A stretch of 64,000 nt of DNA from Bacillus sp. FJAT-47783. Lineage in GTDB: Bacteria > Bacillota > Bacilli > Bacillales > Aeribacillaceae. Made by a program: the position numbers and the translations under genes. Below are positions 1 through 7,966 of this stretch, one piece after another. The notes under the pieces were generated by a model, which ran no database searches, was not told the DNA's origin, and saw only the letters and a program-made list of their open reading frames with translations. The stretch is taken from positions 1 to 64,000 of the forward strand of contig NZ_JAKZKS010000003.1 of NCBI RefSeq assembly GCF_022808615.1, given 5' to 3'. Positions within the stretch are counted from its first letter, which is position 1, and each line of letters opens with the position of its first letter.

Positions 1-115
1 TGCCTGGTCCGTGACACTGGCATTTTGGACAAGTATCAAGCACAGGAAAGGCATTCATCTTTCCTCTTTTTGCGTATTCTTTTAAACCGATGCCAAAATC
101 ATAGGAAATGATCAC
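1..115 (-). CDS. N-terminal part of unidentified protein with a CxxC pair, cut by the window edge
   Basis: An open frame runs leftward off the window from a GTG at 113-115, preceded by GGGGGAG with 8 bases between. About 38 residues are visible. They start VIISYDFGIGLKEYAKRG and reach a DTCPKCQCHG segment, which looks like the first half of a zinc-binding knuckle. The pattern recalls short DUF6431-type proteins often found beside insertion sequences, but this is recollection of a pattern, not a search. The neighbour is a truncated epimerase gene, which fits a mobile-element edge. An upstream TTG (119-121) is a less well spaced alternative start. Confidence 0.4.
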   Translation of the reverse strand, partial: MIISYDFGIGLKEYAKRGKMNAFPVLDTCPKCQCHGPG

Positions 116-203
116 GTTCAACACTCCCCCAATTAATATGCAAAAAATGTAGCATATTATCTCAGAGGCGTGTCATGTAAGTTCTGGAGGAATTTGAAAA
201 TTT

Positions 204-467
204 TTAAAGGTTTTTAGAGGGAATAAAGTGATGATTTACAATATTTATAGTCACATCAAATAATGTCTGGTTTGCTTTCATGATTGATAAATCATAGTCT
301 GGTACAACATTAAATGCATCAAGAACTTGGTCTAACATTTCTCTATGCTGACCTGTAACACAAACAGTTATATCTAATTTATCCCTTGTTTTTAGTTCCT
401 TAACTAATGGGCACATCTTAATTGCTTCTGGTCGTGTTCCGAAAACTACCATTATTTTTTTCCTCAC
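204..467 (-). pseudogene. mnaA: Truncated UDP-N-acetylglucosamine 2-epimerase (WecB/MnaA), N-terminal fragment
   Basis: The 87-residue frame opens with the family N-terminus: [11 protein letters not shown], then the [14 protein letters not shown] segment, ending near residue 76 with a normal LFDVT. After that only an unrelated tail (about 11 residues) precedes the stop. Complete enzymes are about 370-380 residues, so roughly four fifths, including the catalytic and allosteric parts, is missing. The intact enzyme makes UDP-ManNAc from UDP-GlcNAc. That sugar is the donor of the WecG/TagA-type transferase at 4.5-5.2 kb, so this looks like the remnant of a once complete polysaccharide locus. The upstream side is normal, so loss was from the 3' side. 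Confidence 0.85.
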
Positions 468-883
468 TTTTATCCCTCAACTTCAACTTAAGTATTTTGA
501 AAATTCAAAATCATCTTATTCATATATTCTGAACTGCTATACATCCATTAAAATGTCAAAACGTTTCTTCTATAAGCCTGATTCCCCCTTTTACTTTTGA
601 AACATTCCTTTAGCATAAAAATATGTTTTAAGATTTGAGGTTGATTGAAAATTGATTAAACTGTTCATAATTTGTTAATTTATAAATATATTTTAATTTC
701 CCAGAATGAATTTCCAAAAGAACCTACGACTCTCCATGTTATGTAAATTACGCACACACTTTACCGATCTTTACAGCAAAGATTAGTTCTTGAGCCGTTA
801 CTCTTTTACCATATACGCATACACTAGAATTGGTAATCCATTTTGCTTGGAACCATTAATTTAAGTTCAAAAGGTGTGATAAA
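468..883. other. AT-rich intergenic stretch
   Basis: It separates the leftward epimerase fragment from the rightward two-domain gene. I see no tRNA, no convincing small ORF and no strong hairpin. The promoter of the gene at 884 should lie here, but no -35/-10 pair with 16-18 bp spacing stands out. Confidence 0.5.
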
Positions 884-2476
884 TTGGAAAAGATTAAATG
901 CGGGAGCTTAGACCCGGAGTTTTTGACAAATCCTCAACAAATACTAAAAAACGTTCGACGCCTTGGTCTTAATACAGTCAATGTTCCTTTTCAAGTTGAT
1001 GTACCAAATACAACTTCTAATACGATGATCTTCAATGAAGAACGATATGAATTCTCTAGAAGAATTGTTGAACTTCTTCATGAGAACAACATAAAAGTCA
1101 TTTTAGAACCATTTACGTATATTCGTGGAGGAGCGATAGGAGAAACCGAATGGAATCCTCAAGATAAATACTCGTGGTTTCAGAACTGGACCGACATATG
1201 TGAGCGCTTGATTAATGAAATAGCGAATCCCTATAACGTTTGGTGTTTTAATGTAGCCAGTAATCTTAGGTATATAGAATACGATTTCGATACAAAAACA
1301 TATCCATACACTCAACAATGGACTAATCTGTTTACTCTCATTCGTAAACGTTTTAAAGGTCAGGTTATTTATCGAACAAACTATTGGCATGAAAGTCAAT
1401 CAAGAGATCTTAAGAAAAGTAATCCTCTATGGAATTTGGTAGACTTTGTAGCAATAGATACATGGTTTGAATTAGATAATGATCCGTCTCCAAGTGTGGA
1501 CGATTTAGTATCCGACCTAATATCTACAGAAGTGTACAATCGCAACCAAAACGTATTCCAAGAAATCAAAGACTTGGCGGTAGCAACAGGTAAACCCATA
1601 TTCTTTGGAGGATTTGGGTGTCCAAGCCTAGATTATGGCCCAAAATTCCCATGGGATGTTGCGGTTTCCTCTGTGTATAATGAAGAAGTTCAAGCTAACT
1701 TATACAAAGCCTATCAACTAGTATTTTCAAAGGAGTCGTTCTTCTTAGGTTTTAGCGTTTGGACAATCAACTCTGATGATTCATACAAAGTTATTGGAAA
1801 ACAAGCAGAGTCAATCATTTTGGCTTTCTTTGGTAACCTCACCCCAGAACCACCCGCTCCTAAGCAAGGTGATTTTCAGTACGATCCATCTTCCAATACC
1901 ATTCGTTATTATAATGGTATAGACTATATCGATATCGCTACCCTTCAAATGGTCATCCTTCAACCTGACGGTACGACTGGAAAAGATACTATGATCGTTT
2001 CAAAATACCAACAAGCTCGATACAAAAATAATCCAAGCCTCAAGGTTGGAACGGTTACTGATTCTAATGAAAATGCAGTGTTTCGTACCTTCCTTTCATT
2101 TGATTTATCAAGTCTCACACAAGGTGTCCAAATCTTTTCTGCTCAATTAGAACTCTACTGTTATTCTAATTACACTACTAACGAGATAGAACTTTACGAG
2201 GTAATAGAAAATTGGAGCGAAAACATAAATTGGGCTGAAGCTCCACACGTTAAATCCAAGCCAACCTCCACTCATTTGGTAGATGCTAATACAGGATGGA
2301 AATCCTTTGATATTACCACATTAGTGCATCGTTGGGTGTCGAATGGTGTACCTAATCACGGGGTCATGTTGAAACTAGCAAATGAAACTATTCGTGATCA
2401 AGCTAAGTATTTTAGGTCATCAGATTATACGACAAACCCTACACAGAGACCGAGGTTAATTATTCATTATGTTTAA
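884..2476 (+). CDS. GH113-like TIM-barrel protein with C-terminal DNRLRE domain, probable non-catalytic
   Basis: A TTG start is preceded by AAGGTG at good distance; the protein has 530 residues. Residues 1-320 follow the order of GH113 beta-mannanase-type barrels: WF near 98, a W..L...R..F.G segment near 146-160, NYW at 166-168, an IDTWF strand near 191, and a GKPIFF strand near 236-241. The two family glutamates seem absent: the usual GTEL is ASNL (Asn127) and the usual TEIGY is GGFGC (Gly243). Residues about 355-530 are a DNRLRE module (FLSFDLS, NWAEAP, RPRLIIHYV), common on secreted or surface proteins. No signal peptide is visible. A role in sugar binding on a spore or cell surface is inference only. 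A terminator follows at once. Confidence 0.7.
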   Translation: MEKIKCGSLDPEFLTNPQQILKNVRRLGLNTVNVPFQVDVPNTTSNTMIFNEERYEFSRRIVELLHENNIKVILEPFTYIRGGAIGETEWNPQDKYSWFQNWTDICERLINEIANPYNVWCFNVASNLRYIEYDFDTKTYPYTQQWTNLFTLIRKRFKGQVIYRTNYWHESQSRDLKKSNPLWNLVDFVAIDTWFELDNDPSPSVDDLVSDLISTEVYNRNQNVFQEIKDLAVATGKPIFFGGFGCPSLDYGPKFPWDVAVSSVYNEEVQANLYKAYQLVFSKESFFLGFSVWTINSDDSYKVIGKQAESIILAFFGNLTPEPPAPKQGDFQYDPSSNTIRYYNGIDYIDIATLQMVILQPDGTTGKDTMIVSKYQQARYKNNPSLKVGTVTDSNENAVFRTFLSFDLSSLTQGVQIFSAQLELYCYSNYTTNEIELYEVIENWSENINWAEAPHVKSKPTSTHLVDANTGWKSFDITTLVHRWVSNGVPNHGVMLKLANETIRDQAKYFRSSDYTTNPTQRPRLIIHYV

Positions 2477-2484
2477 GAAAACCT

Positions 2485-2518
2485 GATCCTTCTCCTCTTC
2501 AGAGAAGGATCAAATTTT
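2485..2518. terminator. Rho-independent terminator, convergent
   Basis: GATCCTTCTC pairs perfectly with GAGAAGGATC around a 7-base loop, followed by AAATTTTTA. It lies between the converging 884 gene and the DUF2334 gene and could serve both strands. Confidence 0.8.
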
Positions 2519-2523
2519 TATTA

Positions 2524-4341
2524 TTATTTCGTATCATAAAGAAAAGATCTGGTTTGTTTTTTTCGCTTTTTGATATGAGAAATAAACAAGGTGATTGGGA
2601 CAACCGTTATTCCCCAAAATAATGGAAGTATCATAATCCACAAAATACTATTCCGAAAACTTTCCATGATGAGATTAAAATTATACTGTGTAAACCAAAG
2701 ATTCTTCTTCAGCTTTATTCCCTCTGGCCCAGATGTTATGTGAACACTTTCAACTTCGACCTCATTGGGGATTCTCTTTAAATCCATCCATTCTATGTTA
2801 GGAATTTTCTCCATCTGATTAATCAGTTCTTTAAGAGTTTCTACTCCAAGATAAGGATGGTAAAATCCGCCAATTACTCCATCTCGTAAGATGAGTTGTC
2901 GATGGGCTTTATTTATCATAGTATCGATAGCAGAAGGATCTCCCTCTTGAACATATCCTATAGTTTCAGGGATAACATTCATCCCTCCAGTAAATACAGG
3001 CCTTGTAAAATATGGCGCAGAATGTAACACTTGCCAATTTTCATTAGAGAGTTGAAGCTGTCCCACATAAGTTGAGAAATACTTTGACAACTCTTGATAC
3101 CCTTCCAACGACATCGTATAATGAGGGGCCTCAAATGCAAGAGGGTATAGATTATGACTGACTAGCTCTTGTATTCCTTTAGTAATCTTTTCTCGAATAT
3201 ATTCTTTCTCAAACTCTTTTAAAGTTTGAACATATTCCTTGTAACTCTTATCATCTTCAAAATCCGCACGACTTCGGATTTTCTTGTTTTGGTCTTCTGG
3301 GAAATAAATTGGCGTGTTATTTTCTACGTCCCAGAATTCAAACCCCTCACCGGTTTCACTTTTTCTGTATTGATGAGTATACCCATGAAGTATGATACTT
3401 CCGCCATGGTCTTGCATGTATTGTAACGCTTCGACTACTTTGGGGGCATCCTTATAGTGATATTCTTTATGTGTATCAGGATCAGTATATACAGGAATAA
3501 CGGTTATCATATACGGAATGTTTTTTTCCTGAAGAAAGTGTGCAATATCTATCAATTTTTTAGGGTCTGACATTGGGTGAACATCTTCCAGTCTAATGTA
3601 GGCGGAGCGAGTTTTATGTTTATCACTTTGAAATACATGATGTAGTCCTTCGGCTAAGTAAAGCGAAAAATCTGAGGTGAGTTCTTTTTTAGCGAAATAG
3701 TATCGATTTTCTTGTTGTACAAAAACGGGGTGTATTTTTTCTCCGTATTTTCCATTAATAAGAGTGGTAGCGGAGTCTCCGGCGTCTACATTATAGATTA
3801 AACTGGTTTCAGGAAGTGGATTCACTCCCTTGTCTATTATCAGTTCTTTAACTGAGACTAATTGTTCTGTAGTTTCGCCTACAAAAGAGAAGGAATCCCC
3901 CAATTGTTCCACATTGGCTCCAATTGCTACATAAGAGCCTGAAAATTCTTCGCTAATATTTCGAAAAGAAGATGGAAGTTTCGCCTCTACATCCCCAAGG
4001 TAAAATAAGTGCGAGATCCCTGATAAATCTTGTTTCTTCACATCGTGAACGCTTTTAAACGTTATGTTTCTGGTGAAATGCCCAATTAACATATCCAACA
4101 TTCTTACATTTTGATTCACTTCACCATCCTTAGTTGAGTAGGCAACAAAAACATTCAGTTCTTCCTTTGAAGATTCTGCCTGTACTTTAGTAGAAAATGT
4201 AAGCAAAATATAAGCCGAGAGGAAAATGGTTATGATAACAAATAAGATGAATCTTGACATTCCTCTTGTTATCCAACCATTCGATAATGTACCCAAACGG
4301 ATCACTATCCTTTCGATTAGATTGTCGTGACACGTTTTCAT
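2524..4341 (-). CDS. DUF2334 polysaccharide deacetylase-like membrane protein
   Basis: The 605-residue frame has an N-terminal membrane or signal segment (about residues 30-52, ending TKVQAES), an extracytoplasmic middle, the DUF2334 region from about residue 245 (RLEDVHP, a strand with ITVIPVY, then ILHGYTHQYR), and a C-terminal membrane helix near 570-592 followed by a basic tail. DUF2334 belongs to the polysaccharide deacetylase-like superfamily; the D and H-x-x-x-H type positions fit metal binding. It probably trims or de-N-acetylates an exported polysaccharide at the outer face of the membrane. The true start is uncertain: a TTG at 4293 has AAAGGAT at proper distance, while the first ATG has no ribosome binding site. 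It is third in the leftward operon, 120 bp after the GT26 gene. Confidence 0.8.
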   Translation of the reverse strand: MKTCHDNLIERIVIRLGTLSNGWITRGMSRFILFVIITIFLSAYILLTFSTKVQAESSKEELNVFVAYSTKDGEVNQNVRMLDMLIGHFTRNITFKSVHDVKKQDLSGISHLFYLGDVEAKLPSSFRNISEEFSGSYVAIGANVEQLGDSFSFVGETTEQLVSVKELIIDKGVNPLPETSLIYNVDAGDSATTLINGKYGEKIHPVFVQQENRYYFAKKELTSDFSLYLAEGLHHVFQSDKHKTRSAYIRLEDVHPMSDPKKLIDIAHFLQEKNIPYMITVIPVYTDPDTHKEYHYKDAPKVVEALQYMQDHGGSIILHGYTHQYRKSETGEGFEFWDVENNTPIYFPEDQNKKIRSRADFEDDKSYKEYVQTLKEFEKEYIREKITKGIQELVSHNLYPLAFEAPHYTMSLEGYQELSKYFSTYVGQLQLSNENWQVLHSAPYFTRPVFTGGMNVIPETIGYVQEGDPSAIDTMINKAHRQLILRDGVIGGFYHPYLGVETLKELINQMEKIPNIEWMDLKRIPNEVEVESVHITSGPEGIKLKKNLWFTQYNFNLIMESFRNSILWIMILPLFWGITVVPITLFISHIKKRKKQTRSFLYDTK

Positions 4342-4461
4342 TTACAGAAAATATTTCATTCTTGACTGTTGTTGATTAATTTTTATTGTATTTCACAAGA
4401 GTGCCTACCTAAATTTTTTGAGTAAACTTCTCACATTTTCAAATCTCATAATCTTTCTTTT

Positions 4462-5208
4462 TCATTTTCCTTTTCGATAAAAAAGTACGGGACATGCCCC
4501 CCATTCTCCCAAGGTTAATTTCACAAATGATAACAAGTTTTTGATAACCTTTTTTCGTTTTCCTTTTTTGATTATTAATCGATAAAACCACTCTAAATGG
4601 CAGGCTCTCATCAGGTAAGGAGCTCTTTTCACGGTCCCAGATAGCACATCAAAACTACCTCCGACTCCCATGAATAGACCTTTTTCAAATTGCCCAATAT
4701 GTTTTGCAATCCATTTTTCTTGTAAAGGAGCCCCTAGAGCTATAAAAATAATATCCGGTTTCAAGTCTCTAATTGCACTCGTTACTTTAGTGTCTTGAAA
4801 ATTATAGCCATTATGATAACCTGAAATTGTGACATTCGAATACATTGATCTAATTGTTTCAACAGCTTTATCTACCACCAGTGGTGTAGCTCCTAAAAGA
4901 TAAACACTGTAATTCTTTTGATTCGCTTTCTCCAAGAGTCTAAACATCGTATCCACCCCAGTGATTCGTTCAGAAAGGCGATGGCCAAGTATACGAGAAG
5001 CAAGTATTACTCCAATACCATCTGGAATTATAAAATCTGCTTCTTTGATTACCTTTCCATAATCCTCATTCTTTTGGGTATTCACTATGATTTCGGGATT
5101 AGCGGTGACGACAAACTTTTTTTGCTGAAAGGTAAGAACATCATCCATGTCTTTTATAAACTCATTAATATTCCCATCATAAAATGAGATTCCAAATATT
5201 TCTGTCAT
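4462..5208 (-). CDS. WecG/TagA/CpsF family glycosyltransferase (GT26)
   Basis: The 248 residues match the usual size of the family. Recognisable blocks are ANPEI and PDG.GV (residues about 37-65), the ITGVD motif near 82-86, YLLGA near 99, and the GAP.QE.W...GVGG..D..G..KRAP stretch in the second half. Relatives transfer ManNAc from UDP-ManNAc to an undecaprenyl-PP-GlcNAc lipid, in wall teichoic acid or enterobacterial common antigen synthesis. Here its ATG overlaps the stop of the processive GT2 gene (ATGA), so the two are translationally coupled. The UDP-ManNAc-making epimerase nearby is only a fragment, so the donor must come from elsewhere. The acceptor and final polymer are unknown. Confidence 0.85.
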   Translation of the reverse strand: MTEIFGISFYDGNINEFIKDMDDVLTFQQKKFVVTANPEIIVNTQKNEDYGKVIKEADFIIPDGIGVILASRILGHRLSERITGVDTMFRLLEKANQKNYSVYLLGATPLVVDKAVETIRSMYSNVTISGYHNGYNFQDTKVTSAIRDLKPDIIFIALGAPLQEKWIAKHIGQFEKGLFMGVGGSFDVLSGTVKRAPYLMRACHLEWFYRLIIKKGKRKKVIKNLLSFVKLTLGEWGACPVLFYRKGK

Positions 5209-6506
5209 TTTTTCTCACGACCAGCGGCTACTTGTCGCCGAGCTACCACCATGTCTGCTAATGACATTTTTCTAGAATGCTTGGTTGGATTCCAGCTATT
5301 ATTTTTTACAGTAATCAATCCCCAAAAATATAAAGGAACATTCGAATAGTGCAATAACCATAAACTTATACAAGACTTTATAATTTTCCCAATTTTTCTC
5401 TGCCCGATATCAACAATTAATGGATAAGATATAAATATAAAATAATAGAGAATAAGCACAATCCAAGTTTGCCATGGAATAACCGATTCCAGCCTTTGTT
5501 GATTTGTTACGAAATCAACAAAGACTAATAGGCTAGTGAACGAAGCTAAGACCATTTTTCCCGGGTTAATCAAAAACAAAAAGGCATCGAAAGATTTGAT
5601 GTCTCCTTTTAAAAACACTTTTTTGAGTAGTTTATGAGAATAGCGAAATGTGACGTCCCAATGACCTCTTGACCAACGTAGTCTTTGTACGCAGGAGGCC
5701 ACGAAACTCGTGGGCTTCTCATCAAATACCCTTGTCGTATGACACCAATTAACTGGAACGCCCCTTATGATACTTTGGATGGTGAACTCTAAATCTTCCG
5801 TAAGCGACTGGGCATTCCACCCAATTTCATTTAAAAGTTTTGTATCCACACAAAAACCTGTTCCACCGATGAGGTTACTTAATCCTAAGCGAGTTTTCGC
5901 TAATTGCATAAACCGATTGGCAAAAACAAACGAGGTAGAATAAGAAAGTGATACCCAATTATCATTTGCATTTTTTGAATCGAGATAACACTGAATAATT
6001 TTATCTCCTTTAATAAAATGGTTGTTCATTTCCTTGAGATAGTTAGAAGCGACTAAGTTATCAGCGTCAAAAATAGCCACACCATCATATTTATTGACTA
6101 AGTCATCTCCGAATTTCTGCAAAGCATATCGAATGGCATAGGGCTTTCCTCTTGGTTCCCCAGGAGGAGATGTATGTTCAATTACACCAACCCTTAATGT
6201 TTGAGTAATCTTAGCAGTATCGTCAGAGCAATTATCAGCAATAACATAAACATCATACAATCTATTGGGGTAATCCAAGTTTAATAGGTTCTCAACTAAA
6301 TCCCCAATCACTGCCTCTTCGTTGTGGGCAGGGACTAAAATTAAAAATCGTTTTTTCGGGTTAGAGGATTTTAACAATTTAGGTTTCCCGAAACCAAACA
6401 TGCTAAGTACAATCCAATACACCCAGAAAAAGATTAATAACCACTGAAATAGGGTAAAGCCCAATTGTACATAATCCAAGTCATTTCCCCCTAAGATATT
6501 TTTCAA
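5205..6506 (-). CDS. Processive GT2 glycosyltransferase, membrane polysaccharide synthase
   Basis: The 433-residue protein has an N-terminal membrane helix (about 10-38), a GT-A domain starting FLILVPAHNEE, then DNCSDD, the FDADN aspartate motif, a TED motif (LTEDLEF) and QRLRW, which is the QxxRW signature of processive enzymes. Three or more helices follow (about 300-400). The layout is that of PNAG/hyaluronan/cellulose synthase-like enzymes, which polymerise a sugar and extrude it. The start is TTG at 6504-6506 with AAAGGTG 9 bases upstream. It leads the operon GT2 - GT26 - DUF2334. A 370-nt leader and SinR-type operators lie upstream, so it is probably a biofilm-matrix gene. The sugar cannot be read from sequence. 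Confidence 0.85.
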   Translation of the reverse strand: MKNILGGNDLDYVQLGFTLFQWLLIFFWVYWIVLSMFGFGKPKLLKSSNPKKRFLILVPAHNEEAVIGDLVENLLNLDYPNRLYDVYVIADNCSDDTAKITQTLRVGVIEHTSPPGEPRGKPYAIRYALQKFGDDLVNKYDGVAIFDADNLVASNYLKEMNNHFIKGDKIIQCYLDSKNANDNWVSLSYSTSFVFANRFMQLAKTRLGLSNLIGGTGFCVDTKLLNEIGWNAQSLTEDLEFTIQSIIRGVPVNWCHTTRVFDEKPTSFVASCVQRLRWSRGHWDVTFRYSHKLLKKVFLKGDIKSFDAFLFLINPGKMVLASFTSLLVFVDFVTNQQRLESVIPWQTWIVLILYYFIFISYPLIVDIGQRKIGKIIKSCISLWLLHYSNVPLYFWGLITVKNNSWNPTKHSRKMSLADMVVARRQVAAGREKK

Positions 6507-6884
6507 ATAAAAGCACCTTTTTAAAAAGCTTCACTTCAAATTTTTTTAAATTCTCAGATGTAACATCTCTTTAAGAATTGCTTAATAATGCGTTTACTGT
6601 TAGATAGAATATGAAATACTAATTCCTAGTTATGGCCTCGATCATTTTTAGGTTTTACCTATTTTTGCTGAATAGGGTGTAGTATAAGAAAACGCAACTA
6701 GAATTAACGCCGATCCATTAATAAAGCATTTACCAACTTTTTAAAAAGCAGGTAAAAGTTTAATAAAAATAAGGGCATCTCCCCCATCCCCACATAACAC
6801 TATCGTCAACTACCGTCTAAGTTTAGAACACCGAGTACCTCCTTTGATAAGGGTAAGGAGATTTCACAATAAGTTCTTTTTAGA
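6507..6884 (-). other. Long untranslated leader of the polysaccharide operon
   Basis: If the promoter at 6885-6912 is right, about 370 nt precede the GT2 start codon. The stretch holds an imperfect 24-bp dyad at 6731-6754 (TACC..CTTTTTAAAAAG..GGTA), a second CTTTTTAAAAAG at 6517-6528, a CTCCTT/AAGGAG hairpin near 6840-6861 and a G-rich patch at about 6775-6795. I recognise no known riboswitch and no ORF. Confidence 0.35.
6873..6879 (+). promoter_or_regulatory. SinR-type half operator GTTCTTT
   Basis: It matches the B. subtilis SinR recognition word GTTCTYT exactly and lies next to the inferred -10 of the leftward operon. Confidence 0.55.
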
Positions 6885-6912
6885 AGTATATTTAATTCTT
6901 TATAAAGAACAA
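6885..6912 (-). promoter_or_regulatory. Inferred sigma-A promoter of the polysaccharide operon, overlapped by SinR-type boxes
   Basis: On the minus strand TTGTTC (6907-6912) and TATACT (6885-6890) are 16 bp apart. The -35 lies inside the operator half-site at 6904-6910, and a further AAAGAAC lies just after the -10 at 6873-6879. This is the geometry expected for repression. Confidence 0.55.
6895..6910. promoter_or_regulatory. SinR-type palindromic operator
   Basis: ATTCTTTATAAAGAAC is two opposed SinR words with one outer mismatch. It overlaps the inferred -35 of the leftward operon. Confidence 0.65.
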
Positions 6913-7095
6913 AACAACCAAAAAATTTTATGTTTCACCTTATGGAACTCGTTATAGCTTTTCGTTTAGTCTTCTTAACTATTTTATTTTGGACACTAAT
7001 TCATTTTCCCTCAAAATAACTTCATTTTCTAAAGTTAATTTTTTCACCATTTCACCTTTATTCATTCAATACTTTTTTCACATCCTATTACAGAT

Positions 7096-7111
7096 GTTCT
7101 AAATAAAGAAC
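7096..7111. promoter_or_regulatory. SinR-type palindromic operator
   Basis: GTTCTAAATAAAGAAC has the same 16-bp spacing as the other copies; one half is exact (AAAGAAC). Confidence 0.6.
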
Positions 7112-7182
7112 TCGTTTCTAAAAATATTGGAAAGATTACAAAGGAAACTTCATATTACGTGACTACACCTACTCTTAGTTTA

Positions 7183-7198
7183 GTTCTTTATAAAGAAC
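7183..7198. promoter_or_regulatory. SinR-type perfect palindromic operator
   Basis: GTTCTTTATAAAGAAC is a perfect 16-bp dyad made of two exact SinR words. It is the best copy of the array. Confidence 0.7.
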
Positions 7199-7248
7199 AC
7201 GTCAACATAACATTCGCTATTTTTGGAAAATTCATTCATTTTATGTTT

Positions 7249-7264
7249 TTTTGTTATAAAGAAC
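7249..7264. promoter_or_regulatory. SinR-type operator, one exact half
   Basis: AAAGAAC at 7258-7264 is exact, and the TTATAAAGAAC core is shared with the perfect copy. The left half has decayed. Confidence 0.45.
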
Positions 7265-7333
7265 ATTTTTCTTTCAAAACCTCGCCAAAACTTTCATTTT
7301 CTTGCTTTTTTGTAATTTTATCATGCACCAAAA

Positions 7334-7349
7334 GTTCTTTATAATGAAC
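7334..7349 (+). promoter_or_regulatory. SinR-type operator over the sinR -10 element
   Basis: GTTCTTTATAATGAAC is one mismatch from the perfect dyad. It contains TATAAT at 7340-7345, a likely -10 about 45 bp before the sinR start codon, so autorepression is plausible. The -35 is poor. Confidence 0.6.
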
Positions 7350-7389
7350 AGAGATGTAAATTGTAAAATAAATAAGATAGGAGAATGTG

Positions 7390-7767
7390 ATGATCGGGGA
7401 GCGCATTAAAAAGCTAAGACAAAATAAGGGATACTCGATTACTGAGATGGCTGAGCTTGCGGGTGTTTCCAAATCGTACTTAAGTTACATTGAACGGAAT
7501 CTTCAGAATAACCCATCACTCCAATTTTTATCTAAACTAGCGGCTCCGTTAGATACTTCTATTGAGTATTTATTAGGTAATGAAGAAACTAGAACAGAGG
7601 CTTCAATAGAAGAATTTTTAGATGAAGAATGGAGAGAAATGATTGAAAATGCCATTAATGAAGGGATGAGTAAAGAAGATTTTCAACATTTTAGAGATTA
7701 TATACGTTTTTTCAGAATGGGAAAAAATACAGGGAAAACGAATGAAAACAATAAAGATAATACGTAA
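7390..7767 (+). CDS. sinR: SinR-type master regulator of biofilm formation
   Basis: The 125-residue protein opens MIGERIKKLRQNKGYSITEM, nearly the known SinR N-terminus, with an HTH of the Xre type (residues about 6-60, SKSYLSYIERNLQ). After a linker comes LDEEWREMIENAINEGMSKE, the SinR dimerisation/SinI-binding helix pair. It is slightly longer than the 111-residue B. subtilis protein because of a KTNENNKDNT-type polar tail. ATG at 7390 fits AGGAG better than the GTG at 7387 and matches the family start. SinR represses matrix operons by binding GTTCTYT. The array of such words upstream, and the sinI gene downstream, support the same circuit here. Confidence 0.93.
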   Translation: MIGERIKKLRQNKGYSITEMAELAGVSKSYLSYIERNLQNNPSLQFLSKLAAPLDTSIEYLLGNEETRTEASIEEFLDEEWREMIENAINEGMSKEDFQHFRDYIRFFRMGKNTGKTNENNKDNT

Positions 7768-7966
7768 TGCATAAACGAATATTCGAATTATTAGGAATTA
7801 ACTAATACATTATGTTATCACCACCTTTAATAGTTCCTTAGTGTTCACTCACAAACGAATGATTGTTTCAACCTTGACACCCTCAACACTGATGTCTTTT
7901 CATTGTATGCCAAAACTTCTAAATTAATTAAGAATAAAACAAAGTCCCACAAAAGGAGGCTAAATA

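Noticed and set aside
204-467. Intact UDP-GlcNAc 2-epimerase
   Set aside because: Only about 76 family residues remain of about 375.
7159-7344. 61-codon ORF upstream of sinR
   Set aside because: It runs through the operator array, is Phe/Ser-rich as expected of AT-rich noncoding DNA, and has no ribosome binding site.
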